Under the pieces are notes generated by a model. The model was not told the origin of the DNA. It saw nothing but the letters and a program-made list of their open reading frames with translations, and searched no databases. 29,886 nt of DNA, from NCBI GenBank assembly GCA_047971685.1, contig JBKDZW010000083.1, forward strand, positions 1 through 29,886, in the 5' to 3' direction. The position numbers and the translations under genes were made by a program. Below, piece by piece: positions 14,634 through 22,990 of this stretch; the stretch's first letter is position 1; each line of letters begins with the position of its first letter. Source of the stretch: JAJXWB01 sp047971685 (GTDB lineage Bacteria; Pseudomonadota; Alphaproteobacteria; Rhizobiales; Beijerinckiaceae).

Positions 14634-15413
14634 CTACAGCGCAATCGCCGACACCAGCCGCCCGTAATCGGGCTCCTTGCGATGGGTCGTGCGGCGGTAG
14701 CTGAAGAAGCGGCTCTCGTCCGCGTAAGTGTCGGCGCCAAGGTTTTCAAACATGCCGGCGCCGGCCTCCTCCACGCGAAACCCGATGAAGCGGGGCAGGT
14801 CGAACATTTTATGTCCGTCCCTGAGCGAGGGCGCAAAGAAGCGCGCGAAATCGGGCGTATCGGCCACGAATGTCCCGAAGAATTCCGGCCCGACCTCGTA
14901 GCTTGCCGGCCCGATGGTCGGCCCGAGCGCGGCGATGACCGCCTTGCGCTGCGCGCCGAGTTTTTCCATCGCGGCGACCGTCGCGCCGACAACGCCGGTC
15001 AGCGCGCCCTTCCAGCCGGAATGGCAGGCGCCGACGACGCCCGCTCCGGGATCGGCGAACAGGATCATGCCGCAATCGGCGCCGGTCACGCCAAGCGCCA
15101 GGCCCGGCGTTGCGGTCGCAAGCCCGTCGCAGCGCGGCCGCTCGCTCCAGGGCGCATCGACAATCAGGCAATCGGGCGAATGGATCTGGTAGGGCACGAG
15201 AAATTTTTCCGCCGCAACGCCAAGCGTCGCCGCCATGCGCGCCTTGTTTTCCGCGACATGCCGGCCGCAATCGTTGGAGCCGACGCCGCCGTTGAGGCTT
15301 GCATAGACGCCCGTACTCACCCCGCCCTTGCGCGTGAAGAAAGCGTGCCGCACGCCCGCGGCCCGCAGGGCCGGCGAATGGATGACAGGCACATGCGCAA
15401 CCGGATCGCTCAC
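14634..15413 (-). CDS. pgeF: Polyphenol oxidase / laccase-domain protein, PgeF (YfiH) family
   Basis: 259 residues from a GTG at 15413 that overlaps the stop of the upstream methyltransferase gene as GTGA. Family landmarks are HAFFTRKGGVSTG (23-35), the metal ligands His78 (QIHSPDC), Cys114 (VTGADC) and His131 (ACHSGWKG), and GPTIGPASYEVG. Members have been reported as purine-nucleoside-cleaving enzymes and, in E. coli, as editors that prevent wrong amino acids entering peptidoglycan precursors. It is followed after 58 bases by uvrC on the same strand. Confidence 0.92.
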   Translation of the reverse strand: MSDPVAHVPVIHSPALRAAGVRHAFFTRKGGVSTGVYASLNGGVGSNDCGRHVAENKARMAATLGVAAEKFLVPYQIHSPDCLIVDAPWSERPRCDGLATATPGLALGVTGADCGMILFADPGAGVVGACHSGWKGALTGVVGATVAAMEKLGAQRKAVIAALGPTIGPASYEVGPEFFGTFVADTPDFARFFAPSLRDGHKMFDLPRFIGFRVEEAGAGMFENLGADTYADESRFFSYRRTTHRKEPDYGRLVSAIAL

Positions 15414-16552
15414 GCCGGAATCCCTTCGATAAAACCCGGCAGCGCCTCGACCGAGGCGCGCGTTATCGCCATGACCTTGAACAATCGCCCCATGTCGGTT
15501 TTCGCATCTTCGGCGGTGAGCCGCGCAAGAGCGCGCTCGATTTCCGCCGCCTGTTCGCGATTGGCTTTTGCGCTGAGCGCCTGCGCCCGCTGGACGATGC
15601 CGATCTGGCGCAGAAACGCGCCTTGCGTCACCGGCCCGTGCGCGCGCGCGCCGGCCGCCCGTGCCGCGCGTGCAAGACCGGCGAAATCGATATGCGTCGT
15701 CAGATCGGCCTCGCCCGGACATTCCAGGGGGTCGACGAAAGTGTGATCGCGCATGGCTTGCAAGGTCTCGCCGAACGCAGTCCGCGCATGCCCGTAATCG
15801 ACCACGAGCAGCGCGCCGCCCTGCTGGACGATGCGCGCGGCAAGCGCCGTCATGATGCGTTGCCCGACAGCGCCTACCTCGAGAATTGCGCCGTCGGCCG
15901 CCTCGACGTTGAGATAGGGCTCGACCGCCTCCGCCGCGCCAAACGCGAGCTTGTCGGCGACAAGCCCCACCTGCCGTTCGCGCCAGCCCTCTGCGGTCTT
16001 GATGTAATGACGCACTGGCAGCGCATCAAAAAATTCGTTGGCCAGAATGATCGCAGCCCCAGGCGCGATCCGTTCGATGGCGTCGACCCATTCGATGGGG
16101 CGTTCGGCGCCGGCGAGCATGCGCTGCTGGCGCGCCTGCAAGGGCGGACTCGTTTCCACCATGGTCACGCCAAGGTCGCGGTAGAAATCCGGCGCGGCGC
16201 GCGCCGCCCTCAGCGCATCCGCCATCAGCGTGCCGCGTCCCGGCCCGAGTTCGGCAAGGTGAGCGGGCTGCTGCGCGCCCAGAAGCCGCCATGTCTCGGC
16301 AGCCCACAGGCCCAGCAATTCTCCGAACATCTGGCTGATCTCGGGCGAGGTCACGAAATCGCCGTCCGCGCCAAGCGGATCGCGCGTCATGTAATAGCCG
16401 TGCACGGGATGGGCCAGACACAGGCCCATGTAGCGCTCGACCGACATCGGCCCGTCCTGCACGATCATGGCGGCGATTTCCCGCGCCAGATAGCTTGCAT
16501 TCAGCCCTGAATCCGGGTTCGCCGTTGCGGCCGTCTCGGCATCGTCGCTCAT
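15410..16552 (-). CDS. DUF185 SAM-dependent methyltransferase (MidA/NDUFAF7-like)
   Basis: 380 residues. Landmarks are YMGLCLAHPVHGYYMTRDPLGADGDFVTSPEISQMFGELLGLW (from residue 41), the SAM-binding AELGPGRGTLM (100-110), ANEFFDALPVRHY, and VVDYGH followed by THIDF. The mitochondrial member NDUFAF7 methylates an arginine of the complex I subunit NDUFS2. A similar role in bacteria is inferred. Its ATG overlaps the lgt stop as ATGA and its TGA overlaps the pgeF GTG, so the three proteins should be translated in coupled fashion. Confidence 0.93.
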   Translation of the reverse strand: MSDDAETAATANPDSGLNASYLAREIAAMIVQDGPMSVERYMGLCLAHPVHGYYMTRDPLGADGDFVTSPEISQMFGELLGLWAAETWRLLGAQQPAHLAELGPGRGTLMADALRAARAAPDFYRDLGVTMVETSPPLQARQQRMLAGAERPIEWVDAIERIAPGAAIILANEFFDALPVRHYIKTAEGWRERQVGLVADKLAFGAAEAVEPYLNVEAADGAILEVGAVGQRIMTALAARIVQQGGALLVVDYGHARTAFGETLQAMRDHTFVDPLECPGEADLTTHIDFAGLARAARAAGARAHGPVTQGAFLRQIGIVQRAQALSAKANREQAAEIERALARLTAEDAKTDMGRLFKVMAITRASVEALPGFIEGIPA

Positions 16553-17367
16553 GATCTGGCCTCCTGCCCCCGGCTGCGCAAAATCAGCCACAAGCCTATC
16601 ACGATCATCGGCGCCGACAGGACCATGCCCATGGTCAGGCCGTGCGCGAGCTGTTCGAGATCGGGGTCGGGCTCGCGGAAAAACTCGGAGATTATGCGCG
16701 CAAGCCCGTAGCCCACGCCGAAAACGCCGGCTGTCAGCCCCGGCCGCCTGAAAGCGCCCGCGCGCACGCAAAACGCGGTCGCCGCGAGCAGCAGAACGCC
16801 CTCCAGCCCCGCCTCGTAAAGCTGGCTTGGATGGCGCGGCAAAGGCCCCGCGCCTGGAAAAACCATGGCCCAGGGAACATCGCTCGGCCGGCCCCACATT
16901 TCCGGCTTGATGAAATTGGCGAGCCGTCCGAAGAAAATGCCGATCGGCGCAACCGCCCCGCATATATCGGCGACGGTGAAGGCCGATATCTTGTATTTGC
17001 GGGCAAACAGCCACGCGCCGATGACGACGCCGGCAAGCCCGCCGTGAAAGGCCATCCCGCCGTGCCAGATCGCCAGAATTTCGGCGGGATGGGCGATGTA
17101 ATAATCAAGCCCGTAGAACAGCACGTTGAACGCCCGCCCGCCGATGACGGCGCCAAGGGCGGAATAGACCAGAAGATCGTCGAGACTGGCCGCCGTCGGC
17201 CGGGAAACCCCACCCCACAGCGCATCCGCCTGCACCAGACGGCGTGCATAAAGCCAGCCCAGCAGCAGGCCGAAAACATAAGCCAGGCCATACCAGCGGA
17301 CGGGCAGCGGACCGATCGAGAAGAAAACCGGATCGATTGCGGGAAAGGGGATCGCCAGAAACGGCAT
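16549..17367 (-). CDS. lgt: Phosphatidylglycerol--prolipoprotein diacylglyceryl transferase
   Basis: 272 residues, about seven membrane segments; transfers diacylglyceryl from phosphatidylglycerol to the lipobox cysteine of prolipoproteins. Landmarks are VRWYGLAYVFGLLLGW (23-38), GGMAFHGGLAG (103-113, His108), and the family signature GRLANFIKPEMWGR (147-160, Arg148 and Glu156). Further ones are PRHPSQLYEAGLEG (177-190) and SEFFREPD (227-234). The ATG at 17367 gives the standard N-terminus; longer readings lack homology. It heads the leftward run and is divergent from ubiK. Its lipid donor derives from the PgsA product, encoded in the same run, and the lipoprotein at 1084 is a potential client. 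Confidence 0.97.
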   Translation of the reverse strand: MPFLAIPFPAIDPVFFSIGPLPVRWYGLAYVFGLLLGWLYARRLVQADALWGGVSRPTAASLDDLLVYSALGAVIGGRAFNVLFYGLDYYIAHPAEILAIWHGGMAFHGGLAGVVIGAWLFARKYKISAFTVADICGAVAPIGIFFGRLANFIKPEMWGRPSDVPWAMVFPGAGPLPRHPSQLYEAGLEGVLLLAATAFCVRAGAFRRPGLTAGVFGVGYGLARIISEFFREPDPDLEQLAHGLTMGMVLSAPMIVIGLWLILRSRGQEARS

Positions 17368-17585
17368 CGAATCGGCCTTGTCCAGAAATGTCGGGCTGGT
17401 CTCGCCCGCCCCCGGGCCTCGCGTCAAGGCGGCGCCGGCCCGCCCGAATTGGCCGGACGCCTGAATTTCGCGGAAAACCCGGATTTCGTGATATGAAGCC
17501 GCCAGAGCCTGTCCCGCAAAAGCCAGATGCAAAAGCCAGATGCTCTTGCGGCCCGGACAAGCGCCTGAAGCAACGAGATTTCACC

Positions 17586-17843
17586 ATGCAAGACAGCCGT
17601 TCCCGTCTGACCGACGACCTCGCCCGCATGTTCAACGACGCCGCCGGCCTTGCCGGCGGCCTGCGCCGCGAGGTCGAAACCCTCGTGCGCACACAGATGG
17701 AGCGCATGCTCTCGAAAATGGACGTGGTGGGACGCGAGGAATTCGAGGCCGCGCGCGACATGGCCGCGCTCGCGCGCGAGGAAACCGAGAAACTGGAAAA
17801 GAGGATCGCCGATCTCGAAACAAGGCTCGCCGCCAAAAGCTGA
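17586..17843 (+). CDS. ubiK: UbiK-family (BMFP) ubiquinone biosynthesis accessory factor
   Basis: 85 residues. It has the family layout: an N-terminal amphipathic helix with LTDDLARMFNDAAGLAGGLRREVETLVRTQMERML, then DVVGREEFEAARDMAALAREE, and a C-terminal coiled coil (about 64-82, ETEKLEKRIADLETRL) that makes trimers. In E. coli UbiK helps aerobic ubiquinone synthesis by binding lipids and UbiJ; in related species the protein promotes membrane fusion in vitro. The gene is divergent from lgt, an order seen in other Hyphomicrobiales. Only a weak ribosome site is visible. Confidence 0.9.
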   Translation: MQDSRSRLTDDLARMFNDAAGLAGGLRREVETLVRTQMERMLSKMDVVGREEFEAARDMAALAREETEKLEKRIADLETRLAAKS

Positions 17844-18158
17844 GGGCCAAAAGCAGGAGGCGGGCCACAATCGCGCCTGCGGTTTCGATGCGGGAACCAC
17901 GCCAATCGGCGCCGCATGCGTCGATTCTGTGGACACCGCGCCGCCGACTCTGGACCCAAGTCCCCGAATCCACGAGGTTATCCGGGCATCGCTTGCATGC
18001 AGCGACTCCTATCTGGCTATAGTCGTCGTGCGAAGTGATTCGCACATGTATTTCCGATTCGCGCCCCGCAGCGGGGGCGAAAGAGAGTATCTGCCTGCGC
18101 CCGTCGCGCCGGCGGATCGAGCGTCAGGCCGCGTTCACATCGCCATTCGGACCCAGAC
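17844..18158. other. 315-bp intergenic region ahead of the YbjN-like gene
   Basis: No gene is supported. A possible promoter for the downstream gene is TTGCAT at 17993-17998 with TATAGT at 18018-18023; the 19-base spacing is long, but CTATAG one base earlier gives 18. No terminator is seen behind ubiK. Confidence 0.4.
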
Positions 18159-18659
18159 ATGCAGACTTCCCAAATCCGCTCGACCCGCCGCGAACATCCC
18201 CTCGACGTGGTCGAACGGCTTGCCGCCGCCAATACCTGGGCCTTCGAGCGTGACGATCAGGATGAAGTTTCGGTGACGGTCGCCGGCGCCTGGACCGATT
18301 ATCAGGTCGCCTATTCCTGGCTGCCCGATCTCGAAACCCTGCATATCGGTTGTGCCTTCGATCTCAAGGCGCCGCTGCGCCGCCGCGTCGATACGCTCGA
18401 ACTGATCGCCATCGCCAACGAGCAATTGTGGCTCGGGCATTTCGACCTGTGGACCAGCGAAGGCGTGGTCATGTTCCGCCACGCGCTGCTGCTGACCGGC
18501 GGCGCCCAGCCCACGACCGCGCAATGCGAAAGCCTGATGTCGAACGCGATTATCGCCTGCGAGCGCTATTATCAGGCGTTTCAGTTCGTGGTCTGGGCCG
18601 GCAAGAGCGCCCGCGAGGCCATAGACGCGCTGATGCTGGAGACGCGCGGCGAGGCTTGA
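18159..18659 (+). CDS. YbjN domain-containing protein
   Basis: 166 residues matching the YbjN / type III chaperone-like fold. The first part is HPLDVVERLAAANTWAFERDDQDEVSVTVAG. WTDYQVAYSWLPDLETLHIGCAFDLKAP follows, and the middle has ELIAIANEQLWLGHFDLWTSEGVVMFRHALLL. The Cys-rich helix CESLMSNAIIACERYYQAFQFVVWAGKSAREAID is typical of the alphaproteobacterial branch. The role in these bacteria is unknown; E. coli YbjN affects motility and stress responses. No strong ribosome site. It converges with greA, and the palindromic repeat fills the gap. Confidence 0.9.
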   Translation: MQTSQIRSTRREHPLDVVERLAAANTWAFERDDQDEVSVTVAGAWTDYQVAYSWLPDLETLHIGCAFDLKAPLRRRVDTLELIAIANEQLWLGHFDLWTSEGVVMFRHALLLTGGAQPTTAQCESLMSNAIIACERYYQAFQFVVWAGKSAREAIDALMLETRGEA

Positions 18660-18686
18660 GGCGCGCCCGCCGGCGAGGGAAAGCCC

Positions 18687-18792
18687 TTAGAGCAATTCCA
18701 GCAAAAGCGGATACCGGTTTTGCGTCCGGAATTGCGGAAAATCAAATAGTTAGAGCGCTGCAACGATTCAATGAAAAGCGGAAACGCTCTAA
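18687..18792. repeat. Dispersed Hyphomicrobiales-type palindromic repeat
   Basis: Two modules share the border TTAGAGC. The first folds with CAATTCC/GGAATTG (18693-18699, 18728-18734) and an inner GCAAAA/TTTTGC pair. The second pairs TTAGAGCG (18750-18757) with CGCTCTAA (18785-18792). Wording such as CAAAAGCGGATACCGGTTTT matches intergenic repeats I know from many Hyphomicrobiales. The right end overlaps the greA stop codon. Read leftward, the second stem is followed by CTATTTGATTTT, so it can double as the greA terminator. Confidence 0.85.
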
Positions 18793-19262
18793 CGGAACTC
18801 CACGTCCAGAATCTCGTAGCTCTTGCCGCCGCCGGGCGTGTTCACCTCCACGGTGTCGCCAACGGTCTTGCCGATCAGCGCGCGCGCGATCGGCGAGGTG
18901 ATGGACACGCGCCCGCTTTTCACATCGGCCTCGGTCTCGCCGACGATCTGGTATTTCTTTTCCTCGTCCGTGTCCTCGTCGACCAGGGTCACGGTCGCGC
19001 CGAACTTGACGATCTTGCCGCTGAGCTTGGACACGTCGATGACATCGGCGCGCGCAATCTTGTCCTCGAGTTCCGCAACACGGCCCTCGTTCAGCGATTG
19101 CTGCTCCTTGGCCGAATGATATTCGGCATTCTCCGAGAGATCGCCATGCGCGCGCGCTTCTGCGATCATCTGAATGATGCGGGGGCGGTCCTGCTGCTGG
19201 CGCCGGCGCAATTCTTCCTCGAGAGCGGCGTAGCCCGCCGCCGTGATCGGCAGTTTTTCCAT
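18789..19262 (-). CDS. greA: Transcription elongation factor GreA
   Basis: 157 residues. It rescues backtracked RNA polymerase by stimulating transcript cleavage. The N-terminal coiled coil (about 1-75) carries the acidic tip in ARAHGDLSENAEYHSAKEQQ (36-55, with the Asp and Glu that reach the active site). The C-terminal FKBP-like domain includes YQIVGETEADVKSGRVSITSPIARALIGKTVGD. The last residues are FR; the TAG stop lies inside the repeat border. It is 72 bases behind carB on the same strand, a common order in this group. Confidence 0.97.
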   Translation of the reverse strand: MEKLPITAAGYAALEEELRRRQQQDRPRIIQMIAEARAHGDLSENAEYHSAKEQQSLNEGRVAELEDKIARADVIDVSKLSGKIVKFGATVTLVDEDTDEEKKYQIVGETEADVKSGRVSITSPIARALIGKTVGDTVEVNTPGGGKSYEILDVEFR

Positions 19263-19334
19263 TCCGTTCGCTTCCGTCCGAAATCCGGTCTCTGTATCCT
19301 GAAACCTTTGTGGGAGTGAGCGCCGCTTTGAGCG

Positions 19335-22300
19335 TCAAGCGGCGGCGGTGGCGAAATAATCCTGTAGCGCGCGCACTTCCAGATCGCCGCTGATATAGGC
19401 TTTTATGCCTTCGGCGGCGGCAAGCGCACCAGCAAGAGTGGTGTAGTAAGGCGCCTTGTGCAAGAGGGCCGCGCGCCGCAGAGAACGCGAATCCGAGAGG
19501 GCCTGCGCGCCGGCGGTTGTGTTGAACACAAGCTGGATCGAGCCGTTCTTGATGGCGTCCACCACATGGGGGCGCCCCTCCGACACCTTGTTGATGCGCT
19601 CGGCGGCCACCCCGTTCTCGGTCAGATAACGCGCCGTGCCCCCGGTCGCGCGCACCTTGAAGCCGAGAGCCGACAGCATGCGGATCGCCTCCAGCATGCG
19701 CGCCTTGTCCTCGTCGCGCACCGACACGAACACCGCGCCCCTGGTCGGCACATTGGTGCCGCCGCCGAGCTGCGATTTGGCGAAGGCCACCTCGAACGAC
19801 CGGTCGAGGCCGATGACTTCGCCGGTCGAGCGCATTTCCGGGCCGAGCACCGTATCGACGCCAGGGAAGCGCGCGAAGGGGAACACCGCCTCCTTCACGC
19901 CGACATGCCCGCTCGGCATGGGCTTGAGCCTGAAATTCGACAAAGGCTCGCCCGCCATGATGCGCGAGGCGATCTTGGCGATGGGCTCGCCGATCACCTT
20001 GGCCACGAAGGGCACGGTGCGCGAGGCGCGCGGATTGACTTCGAGCACGTAGGTCTCGCCGTCCTTGAGCGCATATTGCACATTCATCAGGCCGCCGACG
20101 TCGAGCGCGAGCGCAAGCTTTTTTGTCTGCGCCTCGAGTTCGTGGAGCGTTGCCTGCGACAGCGAGCGCGGCGGCAGCGAACAGGCGGAATCGCCGGAAT
20201 GAATTCCGGCTTCCTCGATATGCTCCATGATGCCTGCGACATGCGCGTCCTTGCCGTCGCTCAGGCAATCGACATCCACTTCGATGGCGTCGGCAAGATA
20301 ACGGTCGAACAGAAGCGGGTTCTTGCCGAGCACCGTATTGATCTGGCCGGTCTTGTCGTTGGGATAGCGCGCCTTGATATCCGAAGGCACGAGGCTCGGC
20401 AGCACGCCGAGCAGATAATCGTTGAGCGCGCTCTCGTCGTGAATGATCGCCATCGCCCGTCCGCCCAGGACATAGGACGGGCGCACGACAAGCGGCAGGC
20501 CGAGTTCGGCGGCCACCAGCCGCGATTGCTCCACCGAATAGGCGATGCCGTTATTGGGCTGCTTCAGCCCGAGCTTGTCGAGAAGGCGCTTGAAACGGTC
20601 GCGGTCTTCAGCAAGATCGATGGAATCGACCGACGTGCCGAGGATCGGAATGCCGGCCTGCTGCAAGGCGCCGGCAAGTTTCAGCGGCGTCTGCCCGCCA
20701 AACTGCACGATCACGCCCTTGAGCGTTCCCTTCGACTTTTCCTTCGCCAGAATCTCGAGCACGTCCTCCCCGGTCAGCGGCTCGAAATAGAGCCGGTCGG
20801 ACGTGTCGTAATCCGTAGACACCGTCTCGGGATTGCAATTGATCATGATGGTTTCGTAGCCCGCCTCGCTCAACGCGAAACAGGCGTGGCAGCAGCAATA
20901 GTCGAACTCGATGCCCTGTCCGATGCGATTGGGCCCGCCGCCAAGAATGACGATCTTTTCACGCGCAGAAGGGTCGGCCTCGCAGGCGAGCGCGCCCGCA
21001 AAGGGCCGCTCGTAGGTCGAATACATATAAGCCGTGGGCGAGGCGAATTCGGCGGCGCACGTGTCGATGCGCTTGAAGGCCGGGCGCACGCCAAGAGCAT
21101 GGCGCGCATTGGTCACCTCTTTTTCCGTCTTTCCGGCAAGCGTGGCGAGCCGCAGATCGGAAAAGCCGGCCGCCTTCAGCATCCGCAGATTGTCGGCGTC
21201 GGCAGGCAGGCCATGCGCGCGCACCCTGGTTTCGAGCGCGACGATCTCGCCGATGCGCGCAATGAACCAGGGGTCGATCTTGCAGGCCGCATGCGCTTCG
21301 GCCTCGCTCATGCCCATGCGCAGCGCTTGCGCAACGACAAGAATGCGGTCCGGCGTCGGCGTCCCGAGAGCCGCGCGAAGCACGTTCTTGTCGTCGCCGA
21401 CGCCAAGGCCCTCGATTTCGTGTTCGTCGAGACCGGACAGGCCCGTCTCCAGCGAACGCAGCGCCTTTTGCAGGGATTCGGCGAACGTGCGGCCAATCGC
21501 CATGGCCTCGCCCACCGACTTCATCGCGGTCGTGAGAACGGGTTCGGCGCCGGGAAATTTCTCAAAAGCAAAGCGCGGTATCTTGGTGACGACGTAATCG
21601 ATCGTCGGCTCGAAGGACGCCGGCGTCGCGCCGCCCGTAATGTCGTTGGCGATCTCGTCGAGCGTATAGCCGATGGCGAGTTTGGCGGCGACCTTGGCGA
21701 TAGGAAACCCGGTCGCCTTGGAGGCGAGCGCCGACGAACGCGACACGCGCGGGTTCATCTCGATCACGATCATGCGGCCCGATGCGGGATCGATCGCAAA
21801 CTGCACGTTGGAGCCGCCGGTCTCCACGCCGATTTCGCGCAGCACGGCGAGCGAGGCGTCGCGCATGATCTGATATTCTTTATCCGTCAGCGTCAGCGCC
21901 GGCGCGACCGTGATCGAATCGCCGGTATGCACGCCCATCGGATCGATGTTCTCGATGGAGCAGACGATGATGCAATTGTCCGCCTTGTCGCGGACAACCT
22001 CCATTTCATATTCCTTCCAGCCGAGCACGCTCTCCTCGATCAGCACCTCGTTGGTGGGCGAGGCGTCGATGCCGCGTTCGACGATGTCGATGAACTCCGC
22101 CTTGTTGTAGGCGATGCCGCCGCCCGTGCCGCCAAGCGTGAACGAGGGCCGGATGATCGCCGGCAGGCCGATGTCGTCCAGCGCCTCCAGCGCCTGCGCC
22201 AGCGTCTTGATGTGATGGGAGCGCGGCGTGTCCAGACCGATCCTGGTCATGGCCTCGCGAAAAAGCTCGCGGTCCTCGGCCTTGTCGATGGCCTCGGCCG

Positions 22301-22670
22301 TGGCGCCGATCATTTCGACGTCGAATTTGTCGAGCGTTCCCATCCTCTTGAGCGAAAGCGCGCAATTGAGCGCGGTCTGGCCTCCCATGGTCGGCAGCAG
22401 CGCAAAGCCGCCGGGATGGGCATGGCGCTCCTTCTCGATGATCTTGGCGACCACTTCCGGCGTAATCGGCTCGACATAGGTGCGGTCGGCCATGTCGGGA
22501 TCGGTCATGATCGTGGCCGGATTGGAATTGACCAAGACGATCCGGTAGCCTTCGGCGCGCAGCGTCTTGCAGGCCTGCGTGCCCGAATAGTCGAATTCGC
22601 AAGCCTGACCGATGACGATCGGCCCCGCGCCGATAATCATGATGGTCGAAATGTCTGATCTCTTCGGCAT
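19335..22670 (-). CDS. carB: Carbamoyl-phosphate synthase large subunit
   Basis: 1111 residues from the ATG at 22670 (MPKRSDISTIMIIGAGPIVI). With CarA it makes carbamoyl phosphate from glutamine, bicarbonate and two ATP for arginine and pyrimidine synthesis. There are two homologous halves, each with an ATP-grasp fold. The first has GQACEFDYSG, RPSFTLGGTGGGIAYN and EMNPRVSRSSALASKATG. The second begins near EKIVILGGGPNRIGQGIEFDYCC, with RPSYVLGGRAM and EVNPRASRTVPFVAK. The C-terminal MGS-like domain (from about residue 970) binds effectors and includes GFKVRATGGTARYL. carA is not in the window. A hairpin (CGCCGCTT/AAGCGGCG, 19321-19344) spans the stop codon but lacks a T tract. Confidence 0.98.
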   Translation of the reverse strand: MPKRSDISTIMIIGAGPIVIGQACEFDYSGTQACKTLRAEGYRIVLVNSNPATIMTDPDMADRTYVEPITPEVVAKIIEKERHAHPGGFALLPTMGGQTALNCALSLKRMGTLDKFDVEMIGATAEAIDKAEDRELFREAMTRIGLDTPRSHHIKTLAQALEALDDIGLPAIIRPSFTLGGTGGGIAYNKAEFIDIVERGIDASPTNEVLIEESVLGWKEYEMEVVRDKADNCIIVCSIENIDPMGVHTGDSITVAPALTLTDKEYQIMRDASLAVLREIGVETGGSNVQFAIDPASGRMIVIEMNPRVSRSSALASKATGFPIAKVAAKLAIGYTLDEIANDITGGATPASFEPTIDYVVTKIPRFAFEKFPGAEPVLTTAMKSVGEAMAIGRTFAESLQKALRSLETGLSGLDEHEIEGLGVGDDKNVLRAALGTPTPDRILVVAQALRMGMSEAEAHAACKIDPWFIARIGEIVALETRVRAHGLPADADNLRMLKAAGFSDLRLATLAGKTEKEVTNARHALGVRPAFKRIDTCAAEFASPTAYMYSTYERPFAGALACEADPSAREKIVILGGGPNRIGQGIEFDYCCCHACFALSEAGYETIMINCNPETVSTDYDTSDRLYFEPLTGEDVLEILAKEKSKGTLKGVIVQFGGQTPLKLAGALQQAGIPILGTSVDSIDLAEDRDRFKRLLDKLGLKQPNNGIAYSVEQSRLVAAELGLPLVVRPSYVLGGRAMAIIHDESALNDYLLGVLPSLVPSDIKARYPNDKTGQINTVLGKNPLLFDRYLADAIEVDVDCLSDGKDAHVAGIMEHIEEAGIHSGDSACSLPPRSLSQATLHELEAQTKKLALALDVGGLMNVQYALKDGETYVLEVNPRASRTVPFVAKVIGEPIAKIASRIMAGEPLSNFRLKPMPSGHVGVKEAVFPFARFPGVDTVLGPEMRSTGEVIGLDRSFEVAFAKSQLGGGTNVPTRGAVFVSVRDEDKARMLEAIRMLSALGFKVRATGGTARYLTENGVAAERINKVSEGRPHVVDAIKNGSIQLVFNTTAGAQALSDSRSLRRAALLHKAPYYTTLAGALAAAEGIKAYISGDLEVRALQDYFATAAA

Positions 22671-22689
22671 GGCGTCCCGTCGCGCGCCT

Positions 22690-22775
22690 CGCAGCGGCGC
22701 CCATAAAGTCGCAGGCGCTTCGCAGCGGCCCGTAAAAATCGCAGGCGCGCCCCGCAGCAACGCCCACAAAAAAAG
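22690..22775. repeat. Degenerate 31-bp repeat in the carB leader
   Basis: CGCAGCGG starts at 22690 and 22721, and CGCAGCAA at 22753, giving spacing of 31 and 32. Each is followed by a CCCATAAA, CCGTAAAA or CCCACAAAA segment. GTCGCAGGCG or ATCGCAGGCG joins copies one to two and two to three. The third runs into the A tract of the terminator. A frame through the repeats stays open on the carB side, but no carB homologue supports such an extension. Confidence 0.7.
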
Positions 22776-22792
22776 GCCGCATCGCCGGCCTT
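22768..22792 (-). terminator. Rho-independent terminator ahead of carB
   Basis: On the minus strand AAGGCCG pairs with CGGCCTT around GCGATG and is followed by a run of T (complement of 22768-22774). It lies about 200 bases beyond the EF-G-like gene stop and 98 bases before the carB start. It is either the end of the upstream transcript or a leader attenuator of carB. Confidence 0.8.
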
Positions 22793-22990
22793 CGCGCCGG
22801 AAAGCGCCCTTTGACAATTTTTTGCCGGGCGCGCCCGGCGGAGCGCGCCCTGATTAGCCGAGAATAATCCTTGTGTGAACCCCCGCGCGCAGCCCGGCGG
22901 GAAAGTCCAGGCATGGCCGCCCGCCCGTTCGACGCGCCCCGGCCAGCGCCCTGGCCAGCGCCCCGGCCATGCGTGGATTTTACGCTACCT

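Larger units (their letters stand above)
22671..22990. other. 320-bp region between the EF-G-like gene and carB
   Basis: No gene is supported. It holds a three-copy repeat of about 31 bp (22690-22775), a terminator (22768-22792), a 16-bp GC-only palindrome GCCGGGCGCGCCCGGC (22823-22838) and a 12-bp unit repeated about three times (22939-22972, CCGGCCAGCGCC type). The carB promoter and leader must lie here or in the first part of the repeats. Confidence 0.7.

Noticed and set aside
12392..14704. Very long open frames opposite uvrC, and similar ones opposite carB and the EF-G-like gene
   Set aside because: They are mirror frames caused by high GC and codon bias; their translations are Arg/Ala/Gly/His-rich with no domain, while the opposite strand encodes clear enzymes.
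19321..19344. Terminator at the carB stop codon
   Set aside because: The eight-base-pair stem is perfect but the following minus-strand sequence is CTCACTCCCAC, not a T tract; greA is probably co-transcribed.
22671..22817. A 49-residue N-terminal extension of CarB through the repeats
   Set aside because: It starts at TTG, crosses the terminator T tract and is made of repeat-derived sequence; CarB homologues start at the ATG at 22670.
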